From Ga0074139 sp046336825 (GTDB taxonomy: Bacteria > Bdellovibrionota > Bdellovibrionia > Bdellovibrionales > Bdellovibrionaceae), in assembly GCA_046336825.1 (NCBI GenBank), contig JBKDFX010000097.1:14346-78345 (forward strand): a stretch of DNA of 64,000 nucleotides, written 5' to 3'. Below are positions 17,388-25,357 of the stretch, in pieces. Under the pieces are notes generated by a model. The model was not told the DNA's origin. It made no database searches and saw only the letters and a list, made by a program, of their open reading frames with translations. Both the position numbers and the translations under genes were made by a program. How positions within the stretch are numbered: position 1 is the first letter of the stretch; each line of letters opens with the position of its first letter.

Positions 17388-17909
17388 ATGTATTTTGAAG
17401 CAGAATCTAAGGGAAAAAAGTATAAAATTGATGTCTCTGAGCTTCGTCACGCCTGGAAAATTTCCATTCAAGAAGAAGACAAACCCTGGACTCACTATGA
17501 TATTTCTAAAACAGATTTCAAAGAAGCTGAGCAGTACATTAGTTTTCTTTTTAAAGGAAGTTCCTATCTCGTCGACGTCATCGGCAAGGACACCGAATAC
17601 ACTGTTTTTACACGAAATTCATTTCGTACAATTAAGATCTACAATGATGAAATGATTCTTCATGAGTCCCTCAAAAAGGGCGGAAGCTTTGGTGGAGATG
17701 CTGATTTGCGTGCAGGTATGCCTGGCAAAGTGATCGAGATTTTTGCAAAGCCAGGCGACACAGTAAAAGCCAATAAGCCCTTACTCATTATGGAAGCCAT
17801 GAAAATGGAGAACGAAATGAGAGCCAGTCGTGATGTAAAAATCAAAGAAGTCTTAGTTAAGCAGGGCGACTCCGTTGAATCAGGTGCTGTTCTTATTAAG
17901 TTTGAGTAG
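17388..17909 (+). CDS. Biotin carboxyl-carrier subunit of acyl-CoA carboxylase
   Basis: 173 residues. The C-terminal ~70 residues form a biotinyl domain with the biotinylation motif EAMKMEN (Lys139) and the flexible PGKVIEIFAKPGDTVKANKP part. The N-terminal 95 residues (KKYKIDVSEL..., TVFTRNSFRTIK) resemble the BT-type domain that links biotin to the carboxyltransferase in PCC-like enzymes, so this protein supplies the carrier for the two genes upstream. Its final 35 nucleotides before and just after the stop (TAG at 17907-17909) belong to a 39-bp sequence that recurs exactly at 19111-19149. Confidence 0.92.
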   Translation: MYFEAESKGKKYKIDVSELRHAWKISIQEEDKPWTHYDISKTDFKEAEQYISFLFKGSSYLVDVIGKDTEYTVFTRNSFRTIKIYNDEMILHESLKKGGSFGGDADLRAGMPGKVIEIFAKPGDTVKANKPLLIMEAMKMENEMRASRDVKIKEVLVKQGDSVESGAVLIKFE

Positions 17910-17914
17910 AAGTC
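17876..17914 (+). repeat. 39-bp direct repeat, left copy
   Basis: Identical to 19111-19149 over 39 bp. It covers the last codons and the stop of the biotin-carrier gene and the 5 bp after it. The copies lie 1,235 bp apart. The right copy contains the end of tatC on the other strand, which means the original junction had the carrier and tatC genes overlapping at their 3' ends and that a segment has been inserted with duplication of this junction. Confidence 0.95.
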
Positions 17915-17967
17915 AGTTTTTAATAATTTTTCATACTTATTCGTAGCCGATCGATAGTGATTTAATA

Positions 17968-18351
17968 TCACTTTTGGCAAATACCAATATTCTTATACCG
18001 TTTTAAAATATAATTCGCATAGTCTAAATCTTCAAATGGACCTCCCAAATAATAGTAGTGTTTTAATGAGTTTCCACTGCTGTATTTCTTGAAATAAAAA
18101 GCTCGAATTAGACTTCTTTTTCCAGAGATATAAAGCTCACACTTTACCTCCTTAATACTTGTGCAAACATTATTATTTCTTAATTTTTGAATATAAAAAA
18201 GTGCCTCATCGGGTGTTGGATAAATATCACCGCCTACACCATCAGTTAATATAATATAACCTGAAAGGGTGAAACCAAGCTCAACAGAGCATTCTTTAGC
18301 CACAACAAAATGACAACCAAAAAGCAGCAAGATTGATACAACTATTTTCAT
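17968..18351 (-). CDS. Small secreted, cysteine-rich hypothetical protein
   Basis: No family recognised. The chosen ATG at 18351 follows a perfect-looking ribosome-binding site (AGGAG, 5 bp away) and starts a signal peptide MKIVVSILLLFGCHFVVAKE; the longer frame to 18384 lacks such a site. The mature part has four cysteines (KECSVE, NVCTS, KCELY, GICQK), which could make two disulfides, and a tyrosine/lysine-rich C-terminal third. It lies wholly inside the repeat-bounded island, so it was probably acquired with it. Confidence 0.6.
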   Translation of the reverse strand: MKIVVSILLLFGCHFVVAKECSVELGFTLSGYIILTDGVGGDIYPTPDEALFYIQKLRNNNVCTSIKEVKCELYISGKRSLIRAFYFKKYSSGNSLKHYYYLGGPFEDLDYANYILKRYKNIGICQK

Positions 18352-18614
18352 TTGAACTCCTATTAAATCAGCTTTGCAACCCATGCCATTGAATTAATTT
18401 AAGACATTTAATCGTGGAAATGAGTAGATTTTCTATTACCTGTTAACGCCATTGACAAAGACGTGTCCAAAAAGGGCATGTATTTTAGAGAATTCAGGGA
18501 TCACTGCTGTATTTTTTTGGAGCTATTTTCTTTTTTTTAGGTCATCCTGTCCTTATGTTGGAAAAAGAAGGATTCTTAAGAGCATTCAAAGAATTAATTC
18601 CATTTAAATAAAAA
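18352..18614. other. Non-coding part of the inserted island
   Basis: About 260 bp between the secreted ORF and the transposase remnant. It is A+T-rich with runs of T. One plus-strand frame without a start codon (about 18501-18611) has a hydrophobic stretch then MLEKEGFLRAFKELIPFK before its stop, which could be the broken end of a membrane protein gene; I cannot support it further. No tRNA, terminator or repeat was found here. Confidence 0.4.
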
Positions 18615-18953
18615 TTAATTAAGTGTTGCCCTGATTTTATTAATCCCAGTTCGTCTCTTTTTTAAATCTGTAATGGCCTGTGCTTGCGACAGCACCAAAG
18701 CCTAGAGACGGGCAATCTTTCGCTCCATTTGTTTTTTGTCTTTATCAACGGGGGGTCTGCCATTACGAAGGCTGGATTTGATGCCTATTGCTAATTGCTT
18801 TCGCCACTATGCAAAACTACTGTAAACAATGCCTTGCTTAGCGATTGCATCTTGGACCTTTAAACCTGATTTTATATCAGTCTCAATTTGATGCACAATG
18901 TTTACTTTTTGCTCAGGTGAGTAGATCCTAGTCACTTTCTTTCGCTCGTTCAT
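18615..18953 (-). pseudogene. Decayed transposase OrfA (IS3/IS911-type) with two in-frame stops
   Basis: Minus-strand frame from an ATG at 18953: MNERKKVTRIYSPEQKVNIV, then a helix-turn-helix part with AIAKQGIVYSSFA, TAG, WRKQLAIGI, GRPPVDKDKKQMERKIARL, TAG, and ALVLSQAQAITDLKKRR to a TAA at 18615. This is the pattern of the small first ORF of IS3-family elements: HTH, a WRKQ-type third helix, then a coiled coil (KIARLEALVLSQA-like). The TAG codons fall at codons 49 and 84, each where an ordinary residue is expected, so the gene is dead. No OrfB and no secure terminal inverted repeats were found. Confidence 0.75.
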
Positions 18954-19110
18954 TCGTCTTTTCCTTTTGGTTTTGACGAACTAAATCTGCAACTTTTGCC
19001 CCATTGTCAAAAAACGGTACACTGAATATAATCATGCCTATCTTTCAACTGACGCCATAAAATATTTAATTCGGAAGTATGTAGTAAATGGATTTACGTT
19101 TAGAAATACC
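18954..19110. other. Right flank of the island, upstream of the transposase remnant
   Basis: 157 bp with no gene. It has sequences that could be the outer end of the dead element (GTCAAAAAACGGTACA near 19007-19022), but no matching inverted copy was found on the left, so this is not claimed as an IS end. Confidence 0.3.
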
Positions 19111-19149
19111 TGAATCAGGTGCTGTTCTTATTAAGTTTGAGTAGAAGTC
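19111..19149 (+). repeat. 39-bp direct repeat, right copy
   Basis: Exact copy of 17876-17914. Its right-hand half (19131-19149) is, on the minus strand, the last codons and the stop of tatC, so this copy keeps the tatC end intact while the left copy keeps the carrier gene end intact. Confidence 0.95.
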
Positions 19150-19877
19150 TCTTCTGAGGTGGCCTTCTTCTCAACGGCGGCCACTAAAAATATGGCAATT
19201 TCAAACAATACGATCATTGGCATAAGCATCATAAACATGCTAAGCGCATCTGGCGTTGGAGTCAGTATGGCTGAAGCTATACCTAAAATAAAATAAGCGA
19301 TCCGCCTTTGTTTCCTTAAGAATTGAGCTGTAACAATTCCTGCCAAGCCTAAAAGTACCAGCACCAGTGGCAATTGAAAGGCCACTCCAAACATCAAACT
19401 CATTTGAACAACAAAGCCGAGATATTCGCTGATCGTTATCATGGGTTTGTCCACACTACCACCGAAGTTAAATAGAAACTCAAAGGCAGGAGGTAAAACC
19501 ATAAAATAGCAAAAACATATTCCGGTTATCATCAAAAAGGAGCCAGAGGAGATGAAAAGACCCGCATATTTTTTTTCTTTTTGATAAAGTCCGGGGGCTA
19601 CAAACGCCCACAGTTGATAAAGCCAAACGGGACACGAAAGACCAATGCCAGCAAATATGGCAATTTTCAGATGTGCCATAAATTTATCCGTGGGGTGGGT
19701 AAAAACCAACCCGCCTTGGGGTAAAAATTTTTGAGCTGGGAGTCGCAAAATATCAAATAGCTGTTCTGAAAAATTATAGGCCACTGCTGCAACAATTAAA
19801 ATGGCCCAGCCACTGCGGATCAGCCGCACTCGAAGCTCTTTTAGGTGATCAGTTAGAGTCTGACTTTTTTCCATCAT
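19131..19877 (-). CDS. tatC: Twin-arginine translocase subunit TatC
   Basis: Multi-spanning inner-membrane receptor of the Tat pathway, which exports folded proteins with an RR signal. 248 residues with six predicted membrane helices. Signatures: LTDHLKELRVRLIRSG at the N-terminus, PTDKFMAHLKIAIFAGIGL, the PVWLYQLWAFVAPGL motif, PPAFEFLFNF, and the C-terminal FILGIASAILTPTPD. ATG at 19877 is followed by a second ATG. It overlaps the end of tatB (29 bp). The last 19 nucleotides lie in the 39-bp repeat shared with the carrier gene. Confidence 0.95.
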   Translation of the reverse strand: MMEKSQTLTDHLKELRVRLIRSGWAILIVAAVAYNFSEQLFDILRLPAQKFLPQGGLVFTHPTDKFMAHLKIAIFAGIGLSCPVWLYQLWAFVAPGLYQKEKKYAGLFISSGSFLMITGICFCYFMVLPPAFEFLFNFGGSVDKPMITISEYLGFVVQMSLMFGVAFQLPLVLVLLGLAGIVTAQFLRKQRRIAYFILGIASAILTPTPDALSMFMMLMPMIVLFEIAIFLVAAVEKKATSEETSTQT

Positions 19878-20196
19878 TTACTTGCTCAGTTGTAATTGGT
19901 GTTGGTGGCTCGTATTCAGTGTCCATTTCAAGCTGTTCAGGCTCAGGATCTTGACTTTGATGGGGCTCGACGACTGGATTATCATCGACGCGAAGATCTG
20001 TTCGAATTTCTTCTATCAAGTTATCTGAGCTGATGTTGGCTTTTTTAAATTCATCCGTGAGTTCATCAGTTGAGCGCTTAAGATCAGAAAAAAAACGGCC
20101 CAGCGTGCGTGCCACATCGGGAAGTTGTTCAGGGCCCAAAAGAATGAGGCCCAGCACGGCTAATACTGCAATTTCTGAAAAACCAAGACCGAACAT
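19849..20196 (-). CDS. tatB: Sec-independent translocase TatA/TatB-family protein (TatB-like)
   Basis: 115 residues: one N-terminal membrane helix (MFGLGFSEIAVLAVLGLILL), the conserved GPEQLP hinge, an amphipathic helix (RTLGRFFSDLKRSTDEL) and a long acidic, Pro-rich tail typical of TatB rather than TatA. TatB hands Tat substrates to TatC. Encoded just before tatC with a 29-bp overlap. There is no tatA here; the pathway needs one elsewhere, or this protein does both jobs. Confidence 0.88.
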   Translation of the reverse strand: MFGLGFSEIAVLAVLGLILLGPEQLPDVARTLGRFFSDLKRSTDELTDEFKKANISSDNLIEEIRTDLRVDDNPVVEPHQSQDPEPEQLEMDTEYEPPTPITTEQVNDGKKSDSN

Positions 20197-20221
20197 ATAT
20201 ATTTATGAATTAACATGCGGC

Positions 20222-20848
20222 CTAAAATTGGGATACTTTTTTCTGATCGCTTTTGGAAATCGGGACTATTCCTAGATCGGAAAGTTTTTCTCGAGCCAAA
20301 TCAGAGCCTGTTTTAAGATAACGATCATAAATACGAAGTACATTAGAAGTGCTTTGGATTTGAGATTTTTCGCTAATGTAACTGAGAACATCAACAAACT
20401 CGTTAAATCTTTTAGAGTAAATGTCGTAGACTTCTGCAATTGAATGGTCTCGACTTGACTCAGCCAAAAGTCGGTAGGCTGTGCCAGCAATGTCAAAACA
20501 GTAATCTAAATCAATTATTTTTCTTTGATAAGAGTCTCCAAAAAACCCACAAGTGTAGAGAGTTCGATCCGCGAGCCTTTTCAAAAGATCAATCTTAGTG
20601 GCTCGATTGGATTGAATAGCTGTCAGAAGTGTTTCAGCTAATGTTTGTGGAACTCTCTGGCCCACTTCATTTACCGTTTCTGAATCATGAAGTCTTTCTG
20701 CGACTACATAGTGCTCAAGAAGCTCAACAAGGTACTGCTCAGCTAAAACGGGAGCAGATACCCGTCTTGTGTTGAGAGCTTCTCTTACAGCTTCACGAAA
20801 AAACTCATCGTGACTCAAAAGTATTGTGTCTGATGCCATATGCTTCAT
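20222..20848 (-). CDS. Conserved-looking hypothetical protein, 208 aa
   Basis: Soluble, mostly helical and charged; no signal peptide and no motif I recognise. Notable segments are EFFREAVREAL, AEQYLVELLEHYVVAERLHD, the cysteines CGFFGD and DYCFDIAGTAY, and a basic C-terminus. It lies 26 bp upstream of tatB on the same strand and may be co-transcribed, but no function in the Tat pathway can be claimed. Methionine at codon 4 is an alternative start; neither has a clear ribosome-binding site. Confidence 0.6.
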   Translation of the reverse strand: MKHMASDTILLSHDEFFREAVREALNTRRVSAPVLAEQYLVELLEHYVVAERLHDSETVNEVGQRVPQTLAETLLTAIQSNRATKIDLLKRLADRTLYTCGFFGDSYQRKIIDLDYCFDIAGTAYRLLAESSRDHSIAEVYDIYSKRFNEFVDVLSYISEKSQIQSTSNVLRIYDRYLKTGSDLAREKLSDLGIVPISKSDQKKVSQF

Positions 20849-20890
20849 TTTAACAACTGGTCGGCTGGTATCACGCTTAGTTCAACGGGA

Positions 20891-20906
20891 CCCGACCCAA
20901 GTCGGG
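20891..20906 (-). other. Hairpin between the M16 protease and the hypothetical gene
   Basis: CCCGAC-CCAA-GTCGGG forms a perfect 6-bp stem. It lies in the gap downstream of the 208-aa gene's start and upstream of nothing else on the minus strand: the M16 gene ends at 20955. As a minus-strand transcript it lies after the protease stop, but no T run follows, so it would at best be a weak terminator or an RNA-stabilising stem. Confidence 0.35.
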
Positions 20907-20954
20907 CCATTTCGATAAAAGACAATTATGCAATTCAGTAATGCTGCTTATTGC

Positions 20955-23594
20955 CTATGTCTCTTTTTGATAATCTGATTTCATTACCGTCTTACTTTTA
21001 GAAACAGGACCGGCCACAACAAGCACTTCAGGCTGGGAAAAAATTTTTTTCGCCAATTCCTTAACCTGCTGCTTTGTGATTTTTTTGTACTCTTCAATCA
21101 CTTGAAAAATATGATCTGGCGATTGGCCGTAACAAACGTCAAGCAGGACAGCTTGTGCGATCGATGATTTTTTTTGTAGCGAAATTGCCTGTTGACCGAT
21201 CAAATAGTTTTTAGCTCTGATCAGCTCATCATCTGAAATGTCACTCTCCATTAGTTTTTTGAGTTCATCCCTCATCATCTGAATGGCCTTGTTGGATTTT
21301 TCCGGTGAACAACCAATGTAGGTTCCGAAGTATCCAGCTTCAATTCCCTCCATGCGAACGGGAGACACAGAGTACGCCAATGAGTTTTTATCTCTCAGCT
21401 CAAGAAACAGTCGACCCCCTTGTCCCGATAAGACAGACTGCATAACGTCAAGCGCATAACGATCTTCAGAATCTATTCTTAGTCCCTGATATCCTAGTAC
21501 GATATGGGTTTGCTCTTTATCGAGCTCAATTTTTCCTATTTCGTTTGCCCTGTGTTCTGGCGTTTTAATCTCAAGATTGACTTTCTTACCTTTTGAAATT
21601 TGTTTTTCAAGATTCTCAATCTGCTTTTCAAGAAGTTGATTATCAAAGTCTCCGACCACACAAATAACGAGATTTTGCCCGCAAACCAGTTGCTGGTGGT
21701 AATCTTTAAGCAAGCTTGTTGAAACTCCCTGAAGGGATTCGGCTGTTCCCAAGACATCACGCGAGTAGGGATGGTTTTTAAACATAAGTTCATGAAATCT
21801 TTGAAAGCAAACTTGCGCTGGATTGTCCTTTTTATTTTTAATTTGATTAATCTGTGCGCTTTTTTCTCTCTCCACTTTATCTTCTTCGAAGGTAGGGCTT
21901 CCAAGGACATCAAAAAATATGGGTAGTAGCTCTTTTTGATTGGGCGATAGACCGTCCAAGGTGAGGCCCATCGTGTTGCGCCCTCCAAAAGCTCCCAGAC
22001 CTGCAGACACACTTTCAGTAATGTGATTAATCATGGCTTCAGAGTAATTTTTTGAACCTGTTGTCCAGGTTCTTGATAACAGTTCAGTAACCCCTCCGTG
22101 TTGTGGCTTTTCAAATCTTATGCCCCCAAGAACTGCAGCTCTTAAGGAAAAGGTCGGTGTGCCTTTTTGATAGCGAGTGATGAGTTTTATTCCTGACGGT
22201 CTCACGCTGATTTTTGTTTCTGCCTGAATCTCTGCAGAATGTGTTAGCTTGGGTGCTTTTACTAAAAATTTTTGTAATTTAATTTTATTTTTTTTGGCCT
22301 TAGCAAAATCGATTTTGTATTTTTTCAGGGCTGCATTGAGTTGGCCTTTTAGTTTGGCGTCGACGTTTTCAGTTAAATAAACAATCGAAACCTTTTCAGG
22401 CGTTAAATATTTCCTCGCAATTTTAGTGATTTGCTCAGGCTTAACTGAATACAGTTGTTTAAGGTACTTTTGATAGTATTCGGGGTCCTTATAATAAAAC
22501 TCATCCGAGCCTGCTTTTCGACTTAATCCATCAACAGTTTCCATGGCGTAAATTCCCTCGGAAGCCGAAATGGCTAGAGCCTTTTTCAATTCATCTGTAG
22601 TTGGTGGCTCGCTTACAATTTCATTAAGAACTTTAAACGCCTCTTCAGTTGCTTGAATTAACTTTTCTGATTCTCCATTCATGGAAACTGCAAATACTCC
22701 AGGATCAAGTGGGCTGTAGGAGAAAGCTCCAACGCTTTGAGTGAGAAGATTCTCAAGTCTTAGTTTGAGTGAAAGCCTGGAGCTGTCTCCGGTTCCTAAT
22801 ATTAAAGCCAAAAGGTCCAAAGCAGGAACGTCTTTATGGGTTACATTCGGCACAGGCCAAGCCAAGTAGGCTTGAGTTTTTTTAAATTTACTTTTTTCAA
22901 CGCGAACTCTTGGCGTTTTCTGAATAGGTTCTTTAGCTCTTTTTCTTTTTTCTAGTTTGAATGGTTTGAACTCACCGAAGTATTGAGTGACTTCTTTTTT
23001 CATCATTTGAGAATCGAAGTCTCCAGCCACTACGAGAAACATATTAGAAGGAACATAGCGAGACTCAAAAAACTTTTTTATTTTTTTTGCCGGCAGACTT
23101 TTTATGTTTTTTTCAAATCCAATAATTGGTGTTTTGTAGCTGTGTTTTTTGTAAACGGTCTCGAAAAGTGTTTTCCACGCCACGCCCCCCAGGGAGTCTT
23201 CGCCTCTTTTAATTTCTTCGATTACGACTCCCCTTTCATTATCAATTTCGCTAGGATCGAAAGTGGGAAATCCCATCATTTCGCTAATGACATTTAAAGC
23301 CACATGCCTTTTGTGGGACTCAATCGTGACGTAAAAAACAGTTTGATCATAAGATGTATAAGCATTGAGCTCACCACCGTTACCCTCAACGAGGCTCGCA
23401 ATTTCACCGGTTTTAAATTGGCGAGTCCCCTTGAAAAGAAGGTGCTCGATGAAGTGACTGATCCCCTCTTCCCCCCTTTTTTCATCTGCACTTCCCGTGC
23501 GAACCCACATTTGAACTGAGATAACGGGTGATTTTCGGCTCTCAACAAGAAGAACCTGTAAACCGTTTTTAAGCTTGAAAACCTGTGACTTCAT
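20955..23594 (-). CDS. Tandem M16 zinc metalloprotease (two-domain, pitrilysin family)
   Basis: 879 residues made of two M16 halves. The N-terminal half has the inverted zinc motif HFIEH (residues 47-51) in SADEKRGEEGISHFIEHLLFKG, plus the downstream glutamate region NERGVVIEEIKRGED. The second half (from about residue 470) keeps the fold and the R/Y motifs but has HGGVTELL where the zinc motif should be, so it is a non-catalytic half. Similar tandem forms occur as peptide-degrading or processing enzymes. No signal peptide is evident, so a cytoplasmic site is likely. The start is precise: AGAGGT lies 8 bp before the ATG. Its start codon overlaps that of the divergent hemW. Confidence 0.9.
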   Translation of the reverse strand: MKSQVFKLKNGLQVLLVESRKSPVISVQMWVRTGSADEKRGEEGISHFIEHLLFKGTRQFKTGEIASLVEGNGGELNAYTSYDQTVFYVTIESHKRHVALNVISEMMGFPTFDPSEIDNERGVVIEEIKRGEDSLGGVAWKTLFETVYKKHSYKTPIIGFEKNIKSLPAKKIKKFFESRYVPSNMFLVVAGDFDSQMMKKEVTQYFGEFKPFKLEKRKRAKEPIQKTPRVRVEKSKFKKTQAYLAWPVPNVTHKDVPALDLLALILGTGDSSRLSLKLRLENLLTQSVGAFSYSPLDPGVFAVSMNGESEKLIQATEEAFKVLNEIVSEPPTTDELKKALAISASEGIYAMETVDGLSRKAGSDEFYYKDPEYYQKYLKQLYSVKPEQITKIARKYLTPEKVSIVYLTENVDAKLKGQLNAALKKYKIDFAKAKKNKIKLQKFLVKAPKLTHSAEIQAETKISVRPSGIKLITRYQKGTPTFSLRAAVLGGIRFEKPQHGGVTELLSRTWTTGSKNYSEAMINHITESVSAGLGAFGGRNTMGLTLDGLSPNQKELLPIFFDVLGSPTFEEDKVEREKSAQINQIKNKKDNPAQVCFQRFHELMFKNHPYSRDVLGTAESLQGVSTSLLKDYHQQLVCGQNLVICVVGDFDNQLLEKQIENLEKQISKGKKVNLEIKTPEHRANEIGKIELDKEQTHIVLGYQGLRIDSEDRYALDVMQSVLSGQGGRLFLELRDKNSLAYSVSPVRMEGIEAGYFGTYIGCSPEKSNKAIQMMRDELKKLMESDISDDELIRAKNYLIGQQAISLQKKSSIAQAVLLDVCYGQSPDHIFQVIEEYKKITKQQVKELAKKIFSQPEVLVVAGPVSKSKTVMKSDYQKET

Positions 23595-24774
23595 GAATAC
23601 ACCTCTGCTAGTGAAAAAGTCCTTTGGAATTTATTTTCATATTCCTTACTGTATACAACGTTGCACCTACTGCGATTTTGCTACCTATGAACAAACTCAA
23701 ATAATGCCACCTTCTGCGTATACAACTTTAGTGCTCAAAGAAATGGATCTCAGAAAACATTTCTATGCACCCCAAGTCTTGGATACAATTTACTTCGGTG
23801 GCGGCACGCCTTCGCTCGTCAATCCTCAGAATATTCTACATATGGTCGAAGGCCTTGAAAAGCATGGCTTCACACGTGGTCCAGGAACAGAAATGACTCT
23901 GGAGATCAATCCTGCCACATTAAATGTGGAAAAGATGGACGCTTACCTTTCATTGGGTTTCAACCGCTTCAGTGTTGGGGCACAAACTTTCGATGACAGA
24001 CTTCTAAAAAAAGTTCGTCGCGAACACACAGCAACTCAAACACGTGACACGCTTGCCTTTTTAAAAAGCTACTCTGTGAACTATTCTTTTGATTTGCTGT
24101 TTGGCCTTCCTGGACAAACAATTGAAGGTCTTCAGCGCGATCTGGAAGTGGTTTTGGATTTTCGCCCCCAGCATATCTCACCCTATTGTTTAACAGTTCC
24201 CGAAAGCAATCCTCTTTGGCTGGGTCGGCCTAGCGATGACACTCAAGTTGATATGTTTGATTTGATTACAAAAACTTTGATGAGTGCTGGCTACAATCAA
24301 TATGAAATTTCAAATTTTTCTCTGCCAGGATTCGAATCCAAGCATAACAGCTTGTATTGGCAGGACCAGGAGTGGTGGGGCCTTGGTCTCAGTTCACATT
24401 CTTATTCAAAACAAACGCGCTGGGGTATTCGCTACTGGAACCCTCGCTCTATAGCTGATTATGAAAAACAAATCAGCTCCTCTGAAGTGTGCTATTCGCC
24501 GCTTGAATTGCCTGAATCTCAATTTGAAAACCTAGAAAAACACCAAGCCTTGACTGACTACTGCCACACCTCATTAAGAATGTTGGCAGGTCTTGATCTT
24601 CATCAGCTAGAATTGAAGTTTGACTCTGGAGTCAGTCACCAGGTGTCTGATATATGCAAAAAACTCGTGGCTCGAGGTTGGCTGATGGATACGCCTCAAG
24701 GCTTCGCTTTAACACAGACGGGCGTTGTCCTCAGCAATCAGGTCTTTTTAGAGCTCACTTTTTCTGCGGCTTAA
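23593..24774 (+). CDS. hemW: HemW-family radical SAM protein
   Basis: 393 residues from the chosen ATG. Radical SAM cluster CIQRCTYC (C-x3-C-x2-C) preceded by FGIYFHIPY, then YFGGGTPSL, EINPATLNVEKMD, FSVGAQTFDDRLLKKVRR, the family's NYSFDLLFGLPGQT and a C-terminal HemN/HemW domain. HemW inserts heme into respiratory proteins; the family also includes oxygen-independent coproporphyrinogen dehydrogenase (HemN), which is usually longer. A longer frame opens at TTG 23575, but the ATG at 23593 fits the divergent arrangement. The ATG and the M16 start ATG share the sequence TCATGA. Confidence 0.9.
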   Translation: MNTPLLVKKSFGIYFHIPYCIQRCTYCDFATYEQTQIMPPSAYTTLVLKEMDLRKHFYAPQVLDTIYFGGGTPSLVNPQNILHMVEGLEKHGFTRGPGTEMTLEINPATLNVEKMDAYLSLGFNRFSVGAQTFDDRLLKKVRREHTATQTRDTLAFLKSYSVNYSFDLLFGLPGQTIEGLQRDLEVVLDFRPQHISPYCLTVPESNPLWLGRPSDDTQVDMFDLITKTLMSAGYNQYEISNFSLPGFESKHNSLYWQDQEWWGLGLSSHSYSKQTRWGIRYWNPRSIADYEKQISSSEVCYSPLELPESQFENLEKHQALTDYCHTSLRMLAGLDLHQLELKFDSGVSHQVSDICKKLVARGWLMDTPQGFALTQTGVVLSNQVFLELTFSAA

Positions 24775-24817
24775 GGGTTGACAATCCTTCAGAAGAACAC
24801 AAATTTAAGGTGTTGAA

Positions 24818-25354
24818 ATGAAAGGGGTTTTTGTGTCTGAAAACAAGGGCGAATCGCCTCAAAATACTGAATCCACGGCGAATTCAGCTTCCAGTGAAAG
24901 TGCTATTAATTGGCAGTCTGAGGCTGAAAAATTTAAAAATGATTTTCTTTATCTTCGTGCTGAATTTGAAAACTATAAACGACATGCTGTAAAAGAGCGC
25001 TCCGAGCTGCTTCGTTACGCTGGAGAACGCTTGGCTCGAGACATTGTGGGTGTTGTCGATAATTTTGAGCGAGCTTTGGGTCTCGATGTTAAACCCGATA
25101 CTCTCGATAACTATGTTAAAGGTGTTCAGCTCACCGCCCAAGAATTAAAAACTGTTTTAGAAAAACATGGAATTAAAGCGGTTGAATCTGACCGCGTTCC
25201 GTTTGACCCTAATATTCATGAGGCCCTAGGAAGTGAGCCCTCGACTGAAGTCGCGGAAGGTCACGTCTTGCGTGTATTTGAAAAACCCTATCGCTATCAT
25301 GATAAACTTTTACGCGTTGGACGAGTTGTCATCGCAAAAAAACAAGAGGGGTAA
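24818..25354 (+). CDS. grpE: Nucleotide-exchange factor GrpE
   Basis: 178 residues: a low-complexity N-terminus, a long coiled coil (FLYLRAEFENYKRHAVKERSEL) and the C-terminal beta domain (PFDPNIHEALGSEP, YRYHDKLLRVGRVVIAK). GrpE releases ADP from DnaK. The region just upstream (24778-24817) has a TTGACA and a purine-rich site but no convincing -10. dnaJ follows 3 bp after the stop; dnaK is not in the window. Confidence 0.95.
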   Translation: MKGVFVSENKGESPQNTESTANSASSESAINWQSEAEKFKNDFLYLRAEFENYKRHAVKERSELLRYAGERLARDIVGVVDNFERALGLDVKPDTLDNYVKGVQLTAQELKTVLEKHGIKAVESDRVPFDPNIHEALGSEPSTEVAEGHVLRVFEKPYRYHDKLLRVGRVVIAKKQEG

Positions 25355-25357
25355 TCC

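Larger units (their letters stand above)
17876..19149. mobile_element. Repeat-bounded inserted island between the carboxylase carrier gene and tatC
   Basis: About 1.2 kb bounded by the exact 39-bp repeat, so that removing one repeat plus the interior restores a convergent carrier-tatC pair with intact, overlapping 3' ends. Inside are a small secreted ORF, a decayed transposase-like ORF and non-coding sequence rich in A+T. No integrase or recombinase gene is inside, so the insertion mechanism is not visible. A 39-bp duplication is too long for the 3-4 bp target duplication of IS3-family elements, which argues against a simple IS insertion; site-specific integration with later loss of the integrase or a recombination event are alternatives. 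Confidence 0.7.

Noticed and set aside
17338..17655. Plus-strand 105-codon frame overlapping the carrier gene
   Set aside because: Different frame from both the biotin carboxylase tail and the carrier gene; those two frames carry family features, this one none.
18501..18611. Short plus-strand frame with a hydrophobic stretch inside the island
   Set aside because: About 36 codons, no start codon before the hydrophobic part, no ribosome-binding site; could be a relic but cannot be supported.
18954..19022. Possible IS terminal repeat near the right edge of the island
   Set aside because: No convincing inverted partner on the left side; similarity to a left-side sequence is in direct rather than inverted orientation.
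24778..24817. TTGACA before grpE as a promoter
   Set aside because: No matching -10 hexamer at 17 bp; a heat-shock type element was also not seen.
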